Assembly (NCBI GenBank): GCA_023213395.1 | Contig: CM041465.1 | Span: forward strand, 151,039,741-151,103,740 | From: Cycas panzhihuaensis | Taxonomy: Eukaryota > Cycadophyta | Direction of reading: 5' to 3' | Length of the DNA: 64,000 nucleotides | Part shown: positions 25,101-35,528 of the stretch, in pieces | Position numbering within the stretch: position 1 is the first letter of the stretch | Layout of the letters: each line of letters starts with the position of its first letter | The notes under the pieces: generated by a model | The model's input: only the letters and a program-made list of their open reading frames with translations | Database searches by the model: none | What the model was told of the DNA's origin: nothing | Translations under genes and position numbers: made by a program

Positions 25101-26249
25101 ATTTATGTATCTCCTTTATTACTAGTCTACTTTTAACAAATGATTATTTAAAATCAAATTTAGGCCAAAATCTATAAGTTTTAGTACAAACCAACTATAT
25201 AAAGATGTTAAAGGCATATCTATATAGAGATTCCAAAGTCATATCTATATAGCCATCACCAAGAAAGGATTATTTAGGGCCTCAAATTGTAAAAGTCTAA
25301 AAGAAGGGCAAGATATGCTTTTTCAAATGTGAAGAATTATTTATGTTTAGGAAAATGTAATAAGGAGATTAATGTTTCTATGGGGCTCATAATATATTTA
25401 ACTACCCATAGGATAATTTTTGAGCAAATTAGAGATCTTTTAGAAAATTTATTAAAAATAATAATAGTTAGGAATTTGCCAAAAATAGAAAATTTTTAAA
25501 TTGGGAGTTTTTTCACTCCAAATCAGTTGCCTCATTTTAGGAGATGGTAATTAAGAATTTTGAATGGATATAGGTCTCAAATTTATATAGTTTTGGATTA
25601 CAAGAAAAGAATTTTTTTCCTAATATTAGAAGGAAAAGATTAAAAAAAATCTATCAAAGGCATTCCAATGAATATTAGCTTTATTTTTCACTCTAGATTT
25701 CTTAGATTTTTTTATAAAATTCCATCAAAGGTATTTTAGTGAATATTGAATTTATTTTTCACTCTATATTTCTTAGATTCTTTTGTATACATTATTGTTA
25801 TTGAAGGAACCTCCAACTTATCACCTTTCCTACTAAGTTTTCCCTAATAGTATTGCAATCTTATGCTTTGTAGATTAGTATACAAGCCTAAAAAGTCTAT
25901 ATTGAGCTCACCCATCTCCTAAAATTAATAGATCATTATGGAGCAATGTGTTACACCATGTTCATAATTATACCTAAGGAGGATAGCTTAAGATAGTTAG
26001 AACTTCACAAGAGTTACTCTAGGAGTATAAGTAGATCTAAGTATAGCCACCCTATTCTACCTTAATAGTAGCAATGCTCTACCTCCCATATACTAATTTA
26101 AAAGCTAATAAATAATGCATCACTAAAGTATTTATCCATATAAACATCAAACCATCCACCTACAAATGGCATAATCTAAGAGAAGACCTCCTTGACAAAG
26201 GGAATGGTGGTTGAGGTAACAACTATACTCCCCCTATTAATGAATAAGA
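25101..26249. other. Unassigned AT-rich decayed repeat DNA
   Basis: No coding motif, LTR pair or primer site recognised on either strand. Two diverged copies of 'atttcttagatt' within about 60 bp (25685-25780) suggest a small local duplication. It should hold the 3' LTR of chromovirus-1 and the 3' LTR of Gypsy-A, but neither could be matched. Confidence 0.5.
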
Positions 26250-27098
26250 ATAAGTGATTAGACTATTACCTATAGGGTTGGAGATAAAGAAAAACTAATT
26301 TATTAATTAAAAATAAGCAATTGGATTAGTGGCAATCAGTGAGTTATTTCCTATGGTTATTGGCAAAATCTAGATTCTACTTAAGGCTGTGGAGTATTTA
26401 GTCTATATCTTGAAGTTTTCTTAGGCTATAGTTGTATATGGGTTTGTAGCTGGGTATGGTGGGATCATGGTTGATAACCATAGAGGGCCATGAATGGGGA
26501 CATATTGAAAATAGAGTTATAAAATCAGTTATTCTATAAGGGTAAACTAAGAGGTCCATTTACTTTAGTATTCTAAGATAAAACAACATAAGTATGGTTT
26601 TGATATTTTATTAAGGACTTCAAATTGATCATCAGTTAACGAGAGATAAGATGAACTTATTTTGAACGAAATTCCTAAAGCTTGAAATAATTCCTTCCAA
26701 AATAAGCTAGTAAACTTAGGATCTCAATTATAAATTATTATTAAGGGGAATACATGTAGATAGAAATTGGACTAGATGTATAGGCAAGTAAGGTAAGATG
26801 CCTTCTAAGAAGTGTGAATAGGTAAGAAGTGGGCATACTTGGTTAGCTTGTCAATGATTACTAAGATGGAGTCAAATTTGGTGGATGATAATAGGCTAGT
26901 GATGAAGTCTATTACAATGTATTTACATTTGCCTTAGGGAATATGCAAAGGTTAGAGAAGTATTAGTTGAGCCTTAATGCCTATTTTATTTCTTTGACAC
27001 GTGTCACACTAATAAATAAAATTAAGGATATATAATTTTATATATGACTAGTAAAAAACAATATGAATGTATTGATATATTTTATTAAAACATGAATG
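26250..27098 (-). pseudogene. Gypsy-A integrase
   Basis: The minus strand shows 'MSPFMALYGYQP' (about 26465-26510), the gypsy integrase SPFEALYGxxP block, and 'FDSILVIIDKLTKYAHFLPI' (about 26830-26890), equivalent to the DxIxVVVDRLTKYAHF block around a catalytic Asp. The gene is cut at 27098 by chromovirus-2 and the rest of pol resumes at 33563 on the same strand. Confidence 0.8.
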
Positions 27099-27342
27099 TG
27101 TTATAATCCTAATTAATAATTAATTATCATTTAATATTTGAAAGGATATAAAGGCCACAAACTTTTAAATGGACACTATACCACCTATAAAAATAGGAAA
27201 ATCATTATAACAAAACATCATTTATTTTTAATCAATAAAACCTATTTGTCTTTTGACTATTACTCTCTCAAGCTTACTTGTGTGCTCTCATGTACTCTTG
27301 AATTTAACAATTGTCCTCAAGTTATGACCTTGGTTTATAATA
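27099..27342 (+). repeat. Chromovirus-2 5' LTR
   Basis: Begins TGTTATAATC and ends TTTATAATA (CA now TA). It matches 33319-33562 with no net length difference. The open frame at 27138-27353 is incidental. Confidence 0.9.
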
Positions 27343-27344
27343 AG

Positions 27345-27356
27345 TGGTATTAGAAT
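27345..27356 (+). other. Chromovirus-2 primer binding site (tRNA-Met type)
   Basis: TGGTATTAGAAT, a short distance after the LTR, matches the iMet complement except for decay changes. Confidence 0.75.
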
Positions 27357-27911
27357 GACTTTTATATCTTATGGAAATTATTCTAATTACTCAATAGGGT
27401 GAGTTTAGAAATCCAATGTTGAAACTAATAGAACATAACCATAATGTATCCATACTAGAAAGCCAATACCCCTATCTATAAGTCAAAACAAAGAATCAGT
27501 ATATTTAAACATCTATAGATATCTATAGGAAGATATAATTATGCATATTAGTCATGATTAAGAGAAGCATTTAGTAGAGAATCTAGCTAACAACCTAAAT
27601 ATCCTACACTTAGAATAGTATAAAGATATATATTTAAGGGCAACTTCAATATCCCAAATATTCTACACTAGGTATTAGATGAGAAGGTAGGCTGGGGCAT
27701 ATTCTCTAAAGTAGAGTGATAAATTTGTGATGTCTATGGAGTGTTGTCTATAAGGCATAAGCAAGGCATATTATACATTCATTCATTCTATAAACTGGAG
27801 TGTTAAACCCTACACACATAATGTCATCTATTTGAGTTCACAAGCATGTTATCTATGTATTTATGTAAGGGATAAATGTTTGACTAGTATATCAACTGTA
27901 TGTTAAGGTGA

Positions 27912-28202
27912 GAGAGGATTTTAGAACACTTAATAATATAGAATCACCCTTAGATACAAATATACAGAGAGGATTACAAGGTGCCTGAGAATACAAAATT
28001 GCCCTTATACACAGGATATATCAAGTGTAGGCTAGTTATGTATATAGATAGATAGATAGATAGATATAGATATATATAACTAGCCTACACTTGATATATC
28101 CTGCGTATAAGGGTAATTTTGTATTCTTAGGCACCATGCATTCCTCTCTGTATATTTGTGTTTAAGGGTGATTCTATTTTATTAATTGTCCTGTAATCCT
28201 CT
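27912..28202. mobile_element. Palindromic MITE-like element
   Basis: Arms of about 120 bp are inverted around a (GATA)n core at 28046-28066. The best-matched parts run from 'gaatcaccctta' to 'ctagttat' on the left and their complement on the right. The ends read AGAGGATT...AATCCTCT. No coding capacity. A target duplication is not evident because CT repeats flank the right end. Confidence 0.75.
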
Positions 28203-28228
28203 TTCTCTTTCTCTCTCTCTATATATAG

Positions 28229-28300
<72 letters not shown>
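28203..28300. repeat. (CT)n-(TA)n-(GA)n palindromic microsatellite
   Basis: CTCTCT, then TATATA, then GAGAGA blocks form a self-complementary array directly adjoining the MITE-like element. Confidence 0.93.
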
Positions 28301-28303
<3 letters not shown>

Positions 28304-29900
28304 ATCTTCTAATATATCAAATGCATTTAGAAGAGCACACTCAAATATATTAAGTATAAGGGAGACTTATATATAATCTTAAAGAGAAATGTAACTATAC
28401 ATTTACATAAGCCATAGTATAGTACACCCTTTAAATAGATAGAAATCACATAAATCTAAAGTAGAGTTAGCTCTTTAAATTAGGTAATTGAAGTATTCAT
28501 TCCTCTTTAAATGAGTACACATTAAGGGAAGTCAAGTAATAATCAAATAAAATATATATTGACTAACAGGCTAGGAAACATTATGATTTGACATTATTTT
28601 ATATCTCCTGGATAACATAGTGGAGTCAAGTAAAAAGTCTATGAGTATGATAGTTTCTAGTTACAAAAGAAAACTAGTGGAATTGTACTTATATCATTTG
28701 AAAAATAATGAATACTAAATAAATGGTTGAAATTTTAATCCAAAAATATATATTTAAACCTATTTCCCAAGCAGTTCATGTGGCAGTTCAAACATCAAAT
28801 ACACTTTTAAACCACATTTTACATCAGATTCTAAATAAATTAGTAATAATAGCAACAGGTAGAAAAAATGATGTAATTATGCCTAACTTGAAAGATGAAG
28901 GAATTAGTTGCTAGTCATATGCTAGAACTTGACTTATAAGAGACCATTCTATACCTAAAGTAAATTAAATTTTAATAATAAACTTATCAAAAAATACCTT
29001 AATGACTACTAAAATCTAACACTTGAAGAATAAAAAGTTGTCTGACTTCAAGCATATTTTAATTATTTGTAAACCATGCAATCTCAAAAGAAGAAAAAAC
29101 TAGAAAAATTGTGACCCATTACTTTAGCATTGAATAAAAAATACATAAACCAAGAGTGTAGATTTAGTAAATGAAAAATTGTTTTCACTTGGTAGAAATT
29201 AAGCCAATTGAGCAAGTTGCTTTAACAATATTACATATGGATGGAATTTCATACAATGGTGATAGATCTTAGAGAACACCATATTTTAAAACCAATTTTC
29301 AACATAGAAATAATTTGTTCATTTATTAATTAAAAGATTTAAAATTATAACTAATCACAATTACTATTATAAATTACAAAAACTAAGATAAATAAGAACT
29401 ATAGAAGAATACAACATGGCATTTGCTAAATTAAGGTATATACTAGAAGACATCCTAACTAGTAGACTCATTTAATTATACATCAATAGCCCAATTATGA
29501 AAATTCAAGCCAATGTCAAAATTCAAGAACTAAAAGATCTTAATAAATCAATATAATTCATTAGAATATAGGAAGATAAGAACAACAAGTTGAGAAAAAA
29601 CTAAAACAAGACTCTATGTCCCTCCATTTGCTCATCCTAATCCATTACCAACTATTTGACCCAGTCCCTTACTAGTGAGATCCAACTAACCTATTAGAAT
29701 TATGCTTCAAAGAGTATGGGAAAATTAAGAAGATCTAAGGAAAAAAATATATATGTCTTAAATGTATAAATAAATGGGTACCATATCATAAATGTCAAAA
29801 AAACTAGTAATATATAATTGACTTATTTCTCGTAGTGGAAAATAAAGGATACGACAAAGAAGAAAACTTAAAAATAGTCTAAAAAAATTATTATAATCCT
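28301..29900 (+). pseudogene. Chromovirus-2 gag
   Basis: The clearest motif is the knuckle 'CLKCINKWVPYHKC' at 29754-29795, matching the gypsy gag CxKCGxKxxPGHxC pattern that binds RNA. Upstream DNA (28700-29700) keeps the right length for a gag but is too broken to start with confidence. The open piece 28723-28914 lies in this region and may be part of it. Confidence 0.68.
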
Positions 29901-30009
29901 CAAGAAGATAGTTATCATCATGAGCCTAATATTCCAAAAAAGTGGTTTTTAGCTATGAGCGGTCTCATACGATTTGTTATATTAAAATTAAGTAGCTTTA
30001 TAAAAAAAT

Positions 30010-30290
30010 AAATTATTATAATCTTGATAGATCCTAGGATCACTCATAATTTTATAAATAGGATATTTGCTTAATACTTAAGGTTATTTTCCTTAAGAAT
30101 ATCTCCCTTTCAAGTAAGTGGGGGAGGATAATAGGTTACCTTAGGACAAGGTATAATGGAGAACCTTAAAATCATGATTAGTGATGTAGTTATCATAGAA
30201 AATTTCTATGTGCTCAATGTAGGAAGGGTAGATATCATTTTAGGTAGCTAATGGCTTAGAACTCTTGAAACCGTTGAAATGAACTTAGAT
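30010..30290 (+). pseudogene. Chromovirus-2 protease
   Basis: 'IILIDPRITHNFI' (about 30020-30060) matches the gypsy protease LIDSGSTHNFI, with the catalytic DSG changed to DPR. 'GRVDIILGS' near 30225-30250 is the DVILGxxWL block. Not functional. Confidence 0.82.
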
Positions 30291-30559
30291 GAATTATTTC
30301 TAAGATATATAAAAAAGACATAAGATTATTATACTTTAAGGAGAAAGATTAGGGGCTAGACAATTAATATTTTATAAGTGTATAGAAAAATTAATTAAAA
30401 AGGTCACAGAGGCATAATAGCTCAACTCTTTTTAATCTAAGCAAAAATGATACTAACAACTAAATAAAATAAACTACAAAAAGTTATTCAAAACATAATA
30501 AAGTCTTTCAAGACCTTCAAATAGAATTACCCCTTAGTAAAGAAATAAAATATTAGAAT

Positions 30560-31260
30560 GAGCTTAAGGTTGGTAAGAACCTTATTGTCATACATTTGTA
30601 TTAACAACCACATCACTATCAAAATGAAATTGAAAAACTTATACATGAACTACTAAATCTAGAAGCAACAATTCCTTATAAGAGCCAATTTCCATCTTCT
30701 GTAATCTTGGTTAAGAAAAAAGATAGCTCCTATTATATGTGCATAGATTATCAAGTATTAAACAAGATTATAATTCTAGAAAAAATACTTATAATAAGAA
30801 TTAATGACCTATTAGATGAGTTATAAGAAGTGGACTATTTTTCAAAAATAGATCTAAGATTAGGATATCATCAAATTTAAATCAAGTTAGAAGACATATA
30901 TAAAATTATTTTTAGTATATACCATGGCCATCATGAATTCAAAGTAATACCTTTTGGCCTTACTAATACACAAACCACATTCTAAGTTATTATGAATAAA
31001 GTTCTTAGGCCTTTCTTATGGAAATTCATTTTAGTTTTCTTTGATGATATATTAATATTTAGCAAAAATTAGAAGGACCATGTAGACCACATAGACCAAG
31101 TGTTAAATCTTCTAAAAGAACAGAAGTTCTTTTCTAAAAAATAAAAATGTTCCTTTCGAAAAAAAAAATAGAATAGAGTATCGAGGACATCTCATCTCAA
31201 AAGAAGGAATAAAATCAATCTAGGGAAGATCAAGGCCATCTAAGAATAGATTACACCTAA
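30560..31260 (+). pseudogene. Chromovirus-2 reverse transcriptase
   Basis: Motifs in order: 'VILVKKKDSSYYMCIDYQVL' (about 30700-30760), 'YFSKIDLRLGYHQI' (about 30835-30880), 'FGLTNTQTTF' (about 30953-30985), and the catalytic 'LVFFDDILIFSKN' (about 31030-31070), where the FxDD box is intact. 'KDHVDHIDQVLNLLKEQKFF' follows. It is among the best-preserved pol pieces in the window, with stops mainly where Gln or Arg codons are expected. Confidence 0.9.
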
Positions 31261-31860
31261 AAATATCACCAACCTTAGAGGTTTATTAGGGTCAATAGGA
31301 TACTATTAATGTTTTGTTAAGAATTATGCACAAAAAATGTTTGTGTTAACTCACCTATTAAAAAATGACTCCTTCTAATCAAATAAAGAAACTGTAACTT
31401 ATTTTGAGGAACTCAAATAAACCATGACTTACCTCCTTGTATTAACTTTACTAAGCTTAAAGTATTCACAATATAATATAATGCTTCAAGAATAGGGATT
31501 AGAGCAATATTAATAGAGGGAGAAAAATCAATTACATTCAAAAGTAGAAAATTAAATAATAGAGAATAATTTAAATCCACATACAATAAAGAAATATTGG
31601 TTGTTATACATGGACTAGTTAAATGGTATTAATATTTCATAGGTAGTGAATTTATAGTAAAAACATATCATAGCAGTTTATAATATCTCCTAAGGTAAAA
31701 AGAGTTATGTCCACAACAACAAAAGTAGATGTGAAAAATGTAGGTGTTCGACTTTGACATAATATATAACAAAGGAAAACTTACTATGAAAGTTGATGCT
31801 TTATCTTAGAGACATGAAGATCCTAAACAAGGTACAAAACACTAATTGAATGCAGTTTTG
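31261..31860 (+). pseudogene. Chromovirus-2 RNase H
   Basis: After the RT connection ('GLLGSIGYY' type, about 31280-31310) come remnants of ECDASxxGIGAVL (about 31465-31510) and 'YNKEILVVIHGLVKWY' (about 31585-31630). The end near 31790 keeps 'YNKGKLTMKVDAL', as in the gypsy NxxADALSR block. Confidence 0.75.
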
Positions 31861-31949
31861 ATAATAGGACCATTATGGATAACATAAATATAATCAGAGT
31901 ATTCTAAGGACTCAAACTTCCAATAAATAATTCAAGGAATGCAATAAGA

Positions 31950-33070
31950 AAGTAATAATAAATTTGAATGGAGAAATGACATCCTTTTATAGAAAGTATA
32001 AATACTTTTAGGGAAAATTTCATTATTATGAACTAGAATATTAGAAGAAGCATATATAGTGCCATTAGCAAGACATGAGGACTTCTTCAAAATATATCTT
32101 AGAGCTAAGTCATTTTTCTAAAAGGGAATGGAAAAGAAATCTAGAAGTTTATTACTAAATATATAATTTGCTAGGTGAATAAATATGAACGTATAGTTTG
32201 ACTAAGACTACTATAACCCTTACCTATCCCATAATAAAATTGAAAAAGTATTAATATGGATTTTCTACAAGACTACTAAAATCACAAGGGAAAGATGTTA
32301 TATATGTGGTAGTCAATCATCTGATGAAATTTATTCATTTTATGCTCATTAAATCCATATATAAATATCCTTAGTTAGAAAAAATATTTATCAAAGAGAT
32401 ACATAAATTATACAGTTACCCTCACATCATTATTAGTGATAAAAATCCTAAATTTTTGAGCCACTTCTAGTAGGAGATGCTTAAACAAGCTAGTACAAAG
32501 TTAAAAATGAGTACTAGTTACCATCCATAAATAAACAATCAAACTAAGGTAGTGAACAAATACTTAGAAAACTACTTAAGGAACCATACGACTAATAAAT
32601 AGAGATCATGGGCCAAATGGTTATACCTAGCTAAATCTTGGTATAATTCTTTTTATTATGCATCCATTCAAATGAGCCCATTCAAGCTTTATACGGTTGC
32701 TATCCAACTCAAGTAAATCATTAGATATCCAAGGATAGTAAGGTTCTAATAGTAAATAATTATCTTCAAGAAACACAAGACATAGTCCAAATCTTAAAAG
32801 AAAATCTAGAAGAAACTAGAAAGCAGATGAAACAAAAAGTAGATAAACATCATGTTGAAAGAAAATGAGATATAGGAGATTAGGTTTATGTAAGACTATA
32901 ACCATACAAACAAGCCTTATTAAAAGGTTCTCAAAAGGAAAATTTAAGCTCAAAATTTTATAGATTGTATTCAGTTAAACAAAAAATTAAGGAAGTTGCT
33001 TATGATTTAGAACTTTTGATGTCTAAAATACATAATGTATTTCATGTATTTTACATAAAGAAAAAAAATT
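31950..33070 (+). pseudogene. Chromovirus-2 integrase
   Basis: The HHCC region ('ARHEDFFKIYLRAKSFF') is at about 32070-32120. The core carries decayed 'VVNHLMKFIHF' (about 32310-32345) and 'TSYHP' (about 32515-32530). The C-terminal GPY part reads 'YKQALLKGSQKENLSSKFYR' and 'VAYDLELLMSKIHNVFHVFY' (about 32905-33060). Frame changes and stops throughout. Confidence 0.82.
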
Positions 33071-33305
33071 AGGTGACCATAATCTTGTGCAAATAAAGTT
33101 ACCTCTCTTCGATGAAAAATAAAAAATAGTTCTTACACCTAAGGCCATGATTGATAATCAAGAGAAATAATTACAGTAAAAAAAATATTCAAGAATGCTT
33201 AATTAAGTAGAAATAACTACCTGTTGAAATTGTTATTTAGGAATCTAATGAGTTGTAAATAGATATCCAAACTTGTAGAAATGAAGTTTTTTGGGTGAAA
33301 CATCT
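33071..33305 (+). pseudogene. Chromovirus-2 chromodomain-like tail
   Basis: Fragments 'LTPKAMIDNQEK' (about 33130-33170) and the region after it resemble the PEAILxxRExxxR start of the integrase chromodomain. Very decayed; the call depends on its place after the GPY block. Confidence 0.5.
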
Positions 33306-33318
33306 TAGAGGGAGGAAT
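33306..33318 (+). other. Chromovirus-2 polypurine tract
   Basis: TAGAGGGAGGAAT immediately before the 3' LTR. Confidence 0.88.
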
Positions 33319-33562
33319 TATTATGACCTTAATTAATAATTAACCATTATTTAACATTTAAAAGAGTAAAGGCCATGACCTTTCAAATAAACACCATACC
33401 GTCTATAAAAATATAAAGACCATTGTAACAAAATATCATTCATTTTTAATCAATAAAACCTATTAGTTCTTTGACTAATACTCTTTTAAGATTACTTGTG
33501 TGCTATTATATACTCTCTTGAATTCAACAATTATCCTCAAGTTACAAACTAGATTCATAATA
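33319..33562 (+). repeat. Chromovirus-2 3' LTR
   Basis: Begins TATTATGACC (TG now TA) and ends TTCATAATA, followed by the GAATG duplication. Confidence 0.9.
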
Positions 33563-34360
33563 GAATGGCCTTCTAAATAGGTGGAGTAATATTTAGATAG
33601 GATACACAGAATAAAAGGAGATGTAAGATGGATGAAAATGTAATTTTTATATAAAAGATGATTGTTATACATGGACTAATCCTTTTGAGTATGGACTTTT
33701 ATAGTCCATTAGTATAATCTAGCTGGGACTGGTTATTAGTATCTAGCTTTGTTAACCAAGTTAGTTGGGGCTTGGTGATGGCATGAATAGTGGGTTTAGG
33801 GGGTGGGGGGGAGAGGGTATCTATGATAACACTATCCTTCCCCTTCTTATAAGTTATAGTAAAATATAAAACCTAAAGATGATTAATCCACTTAGCTTGC
33901 TCTTCAGATAAGACCTATTAGTATAGAAGATGGTGAAGGCTATGATGGTATGTTAAAATGGTGAATTTAAAACCAAATAGATATTAGTACCATTTATCTA
34001 CTACATGTAGGATAACTTTCATTTCATTTTTATATGTTGACAATTGGTATTTAGGGTCTTTAAGCTTATGATTTTTTAACATAATTAAGTGAAAGTTTTG
34101 TATGAACACAACACCCAGATCAAATCTTGAAGCATCATATTTAAATTAGAAAGATTAAAAAAATTAGAGTGACAAGGACTAGGGTGGAAGTTAAGACCAT
34201 ATTAAGATAATTGAAAGTATCATTTTCAGTTAGGAACCATTAAAACAAGTCCTTCCAAAGAAGATTAGTTAGTAGGGTAATAAGAGAAGCATAATTTTAA
34301 TAAATTATCATTAAAATCCTATGAGCCCAAAGAAGGCTTATAACTAAGTGATATTTTTAG
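33563..34360 (-). pseudogene. Gypsy-A RNase H and integrase start
   Basis: The minus strand reads 'YDASRFDLGVVFIQN' (about 34100-34145) and 'STYKNEMKVILHVVDKW' (about 33985-34040), the gypsy RNase H blocks. It continues the integrase piece that stops at 27098. Confidence 0.78.
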
Positions 34361-35160
34361 GCATTGACTAACTAGTAATGACTAAAATTTTGTTGGGATC
34401 AAAACAAATGTACTCTAAAGAAATGATAGCCTAAGTACTATAATTCAAAATTACCAAATTCACACTTTGGGAATTTAGTATAAAGTTGGTGCTAGGTGAA
34501 ATTTTGAAGCATAGTTTTTAAATGTTAAAAATGGTGAGTCATGTAAGAATTGTAAATAAGTATGTCACTGAAGAAAATACTAATAAATGTTTAAAGGTAG
34601 TATGTACATATTTTATTTATTTAAGCCTAAAATGTGGCTAGGGTATTACATTGGCCAAACAGTATGACTAAAAATTCAAAATGGCCATGATGCATATGAA
34701 AGGCAATATTACGATGATCCTTAAAATCAATAGAAATTTGGTAATACCCTAATTGAAGTTCTAGTTTGGAGAATATGGTAACACCATGGATTTCATCCAA
34801 CGTGTCATCAATCCTCAAGGTTAAAAACGTATTCTTTGTTGTGATATTATTAAGACCATAGTAGTCCACATATAGTTAAAAGGGGCCATCCTTTTTACAA
34901 ACAAATATAATGGGGGTGGCATAAGGACTTTTGTTGGGTTGGATAATACCTATGTTTATTATCTCATTAGTGATTTTTTTTTATTTTATTCTTTTAGAAG
35001 TATGAGTTTTAATAAGGTTTAAGGTTAATGATATCTTGAAGTATTTTGAGTTTAATAGTGTGATAAAAACCTCAATCTAGGGGATGGTTATTAGGAAGGC
35101 TGGAAAAGATAGATTAGTACTTAGTGAGGAGGTGTTAAATATATGGGTAGATTGATAATA
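34361..35160 (-). pseudogene. Gypsy-A reverse transcriptase
   Basis: An open minus-strand piece at 34627-34869 reads 'MDYYGLNNITTKNTF', 'IDDTLDEIHGVTIFSKLELQ' and 'HHGHFEFLVILFGQCNTLAT'. These are the gypsy RT blocks VDYRxLNxxTxKN, DLLDELHGAxxFSKLDLRSGYHQI and HxGHYEFLVMPFGLTNAPATF. The catalytic YxDD box should be near 34520-34560 but is not cleanly readable. Confidence 0.87.
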
Positions 35161-35255
35161 TTGACTTCAATATTATTGATGAAAACTATATACCTAATAC
35201 TACTATTTAATTATTTACACATATAATTTAGGAAGACAAGTTTATTAGGCAAAGG

Positions 35256-35528
35256 TTAAATATTATGAAACTTGTGTGTTTGGCCTAGAATGTCTTTGAA
35301 TAATATGAAAGGATTATTAGTGAAATTATTTATACTACAAGTACTAAGAATTTTAAGCCATTGGACCCCAAGGATAGCATCCAACCCTCCTATAGCTACA
35401 ACATAGAAATTTGAGACTAAGTAATAAGTGTTAATTTGAATATATAAATCTTTTATTATTCCTATATAATGGAGAGTATAGTATCCTAGTAGGAAATAAG
35501 TGAATCCAATTTTGGGTTCAATGTACAC
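35256..35528 (-). pseudogene. Gypsy-A protease
   Basis: The minus-strand frame ends in 'GGLDAILGVQWLKILSTCSI', the gypsy protease GxDxVLGxQWLxxLG block. The catalytic triplet would be at higher coordinates and is not clear. Confidence 0.78.

Larger units (their letters stand above)
27099..33562 (+). mobile_element. Chromovirus-2 (Ty3/gypsy), structurally complete but decayed
   Basis: Two LTRs of 244 bp each, primer site, gag, protease, RT, RNase H, integrase with chromodomain-like tail, and polypurine tract are all in the expected order. A perfect target duplication GAATG flanks it (27094-27098 and 33563-33567). All frames carry stops. A palindromic MITE-like element lies between the primer site and gag. 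It sits inside Gypsy-A pol. Confidence 0.93.

Noticed and set aside
28021-28300. CRISPR-like array from repeated GATA and CT/GA units
   Set aside because: Simple sequence repeats and one palindrome; no spaced direct repeats and a plant genome context.
27099-33562. Endogenous pararetrovirus
   Set aside because: LTRs, polypurine tract, integrase and a perfect target duplication identify a Ty3/gypsy chromovirus instead.
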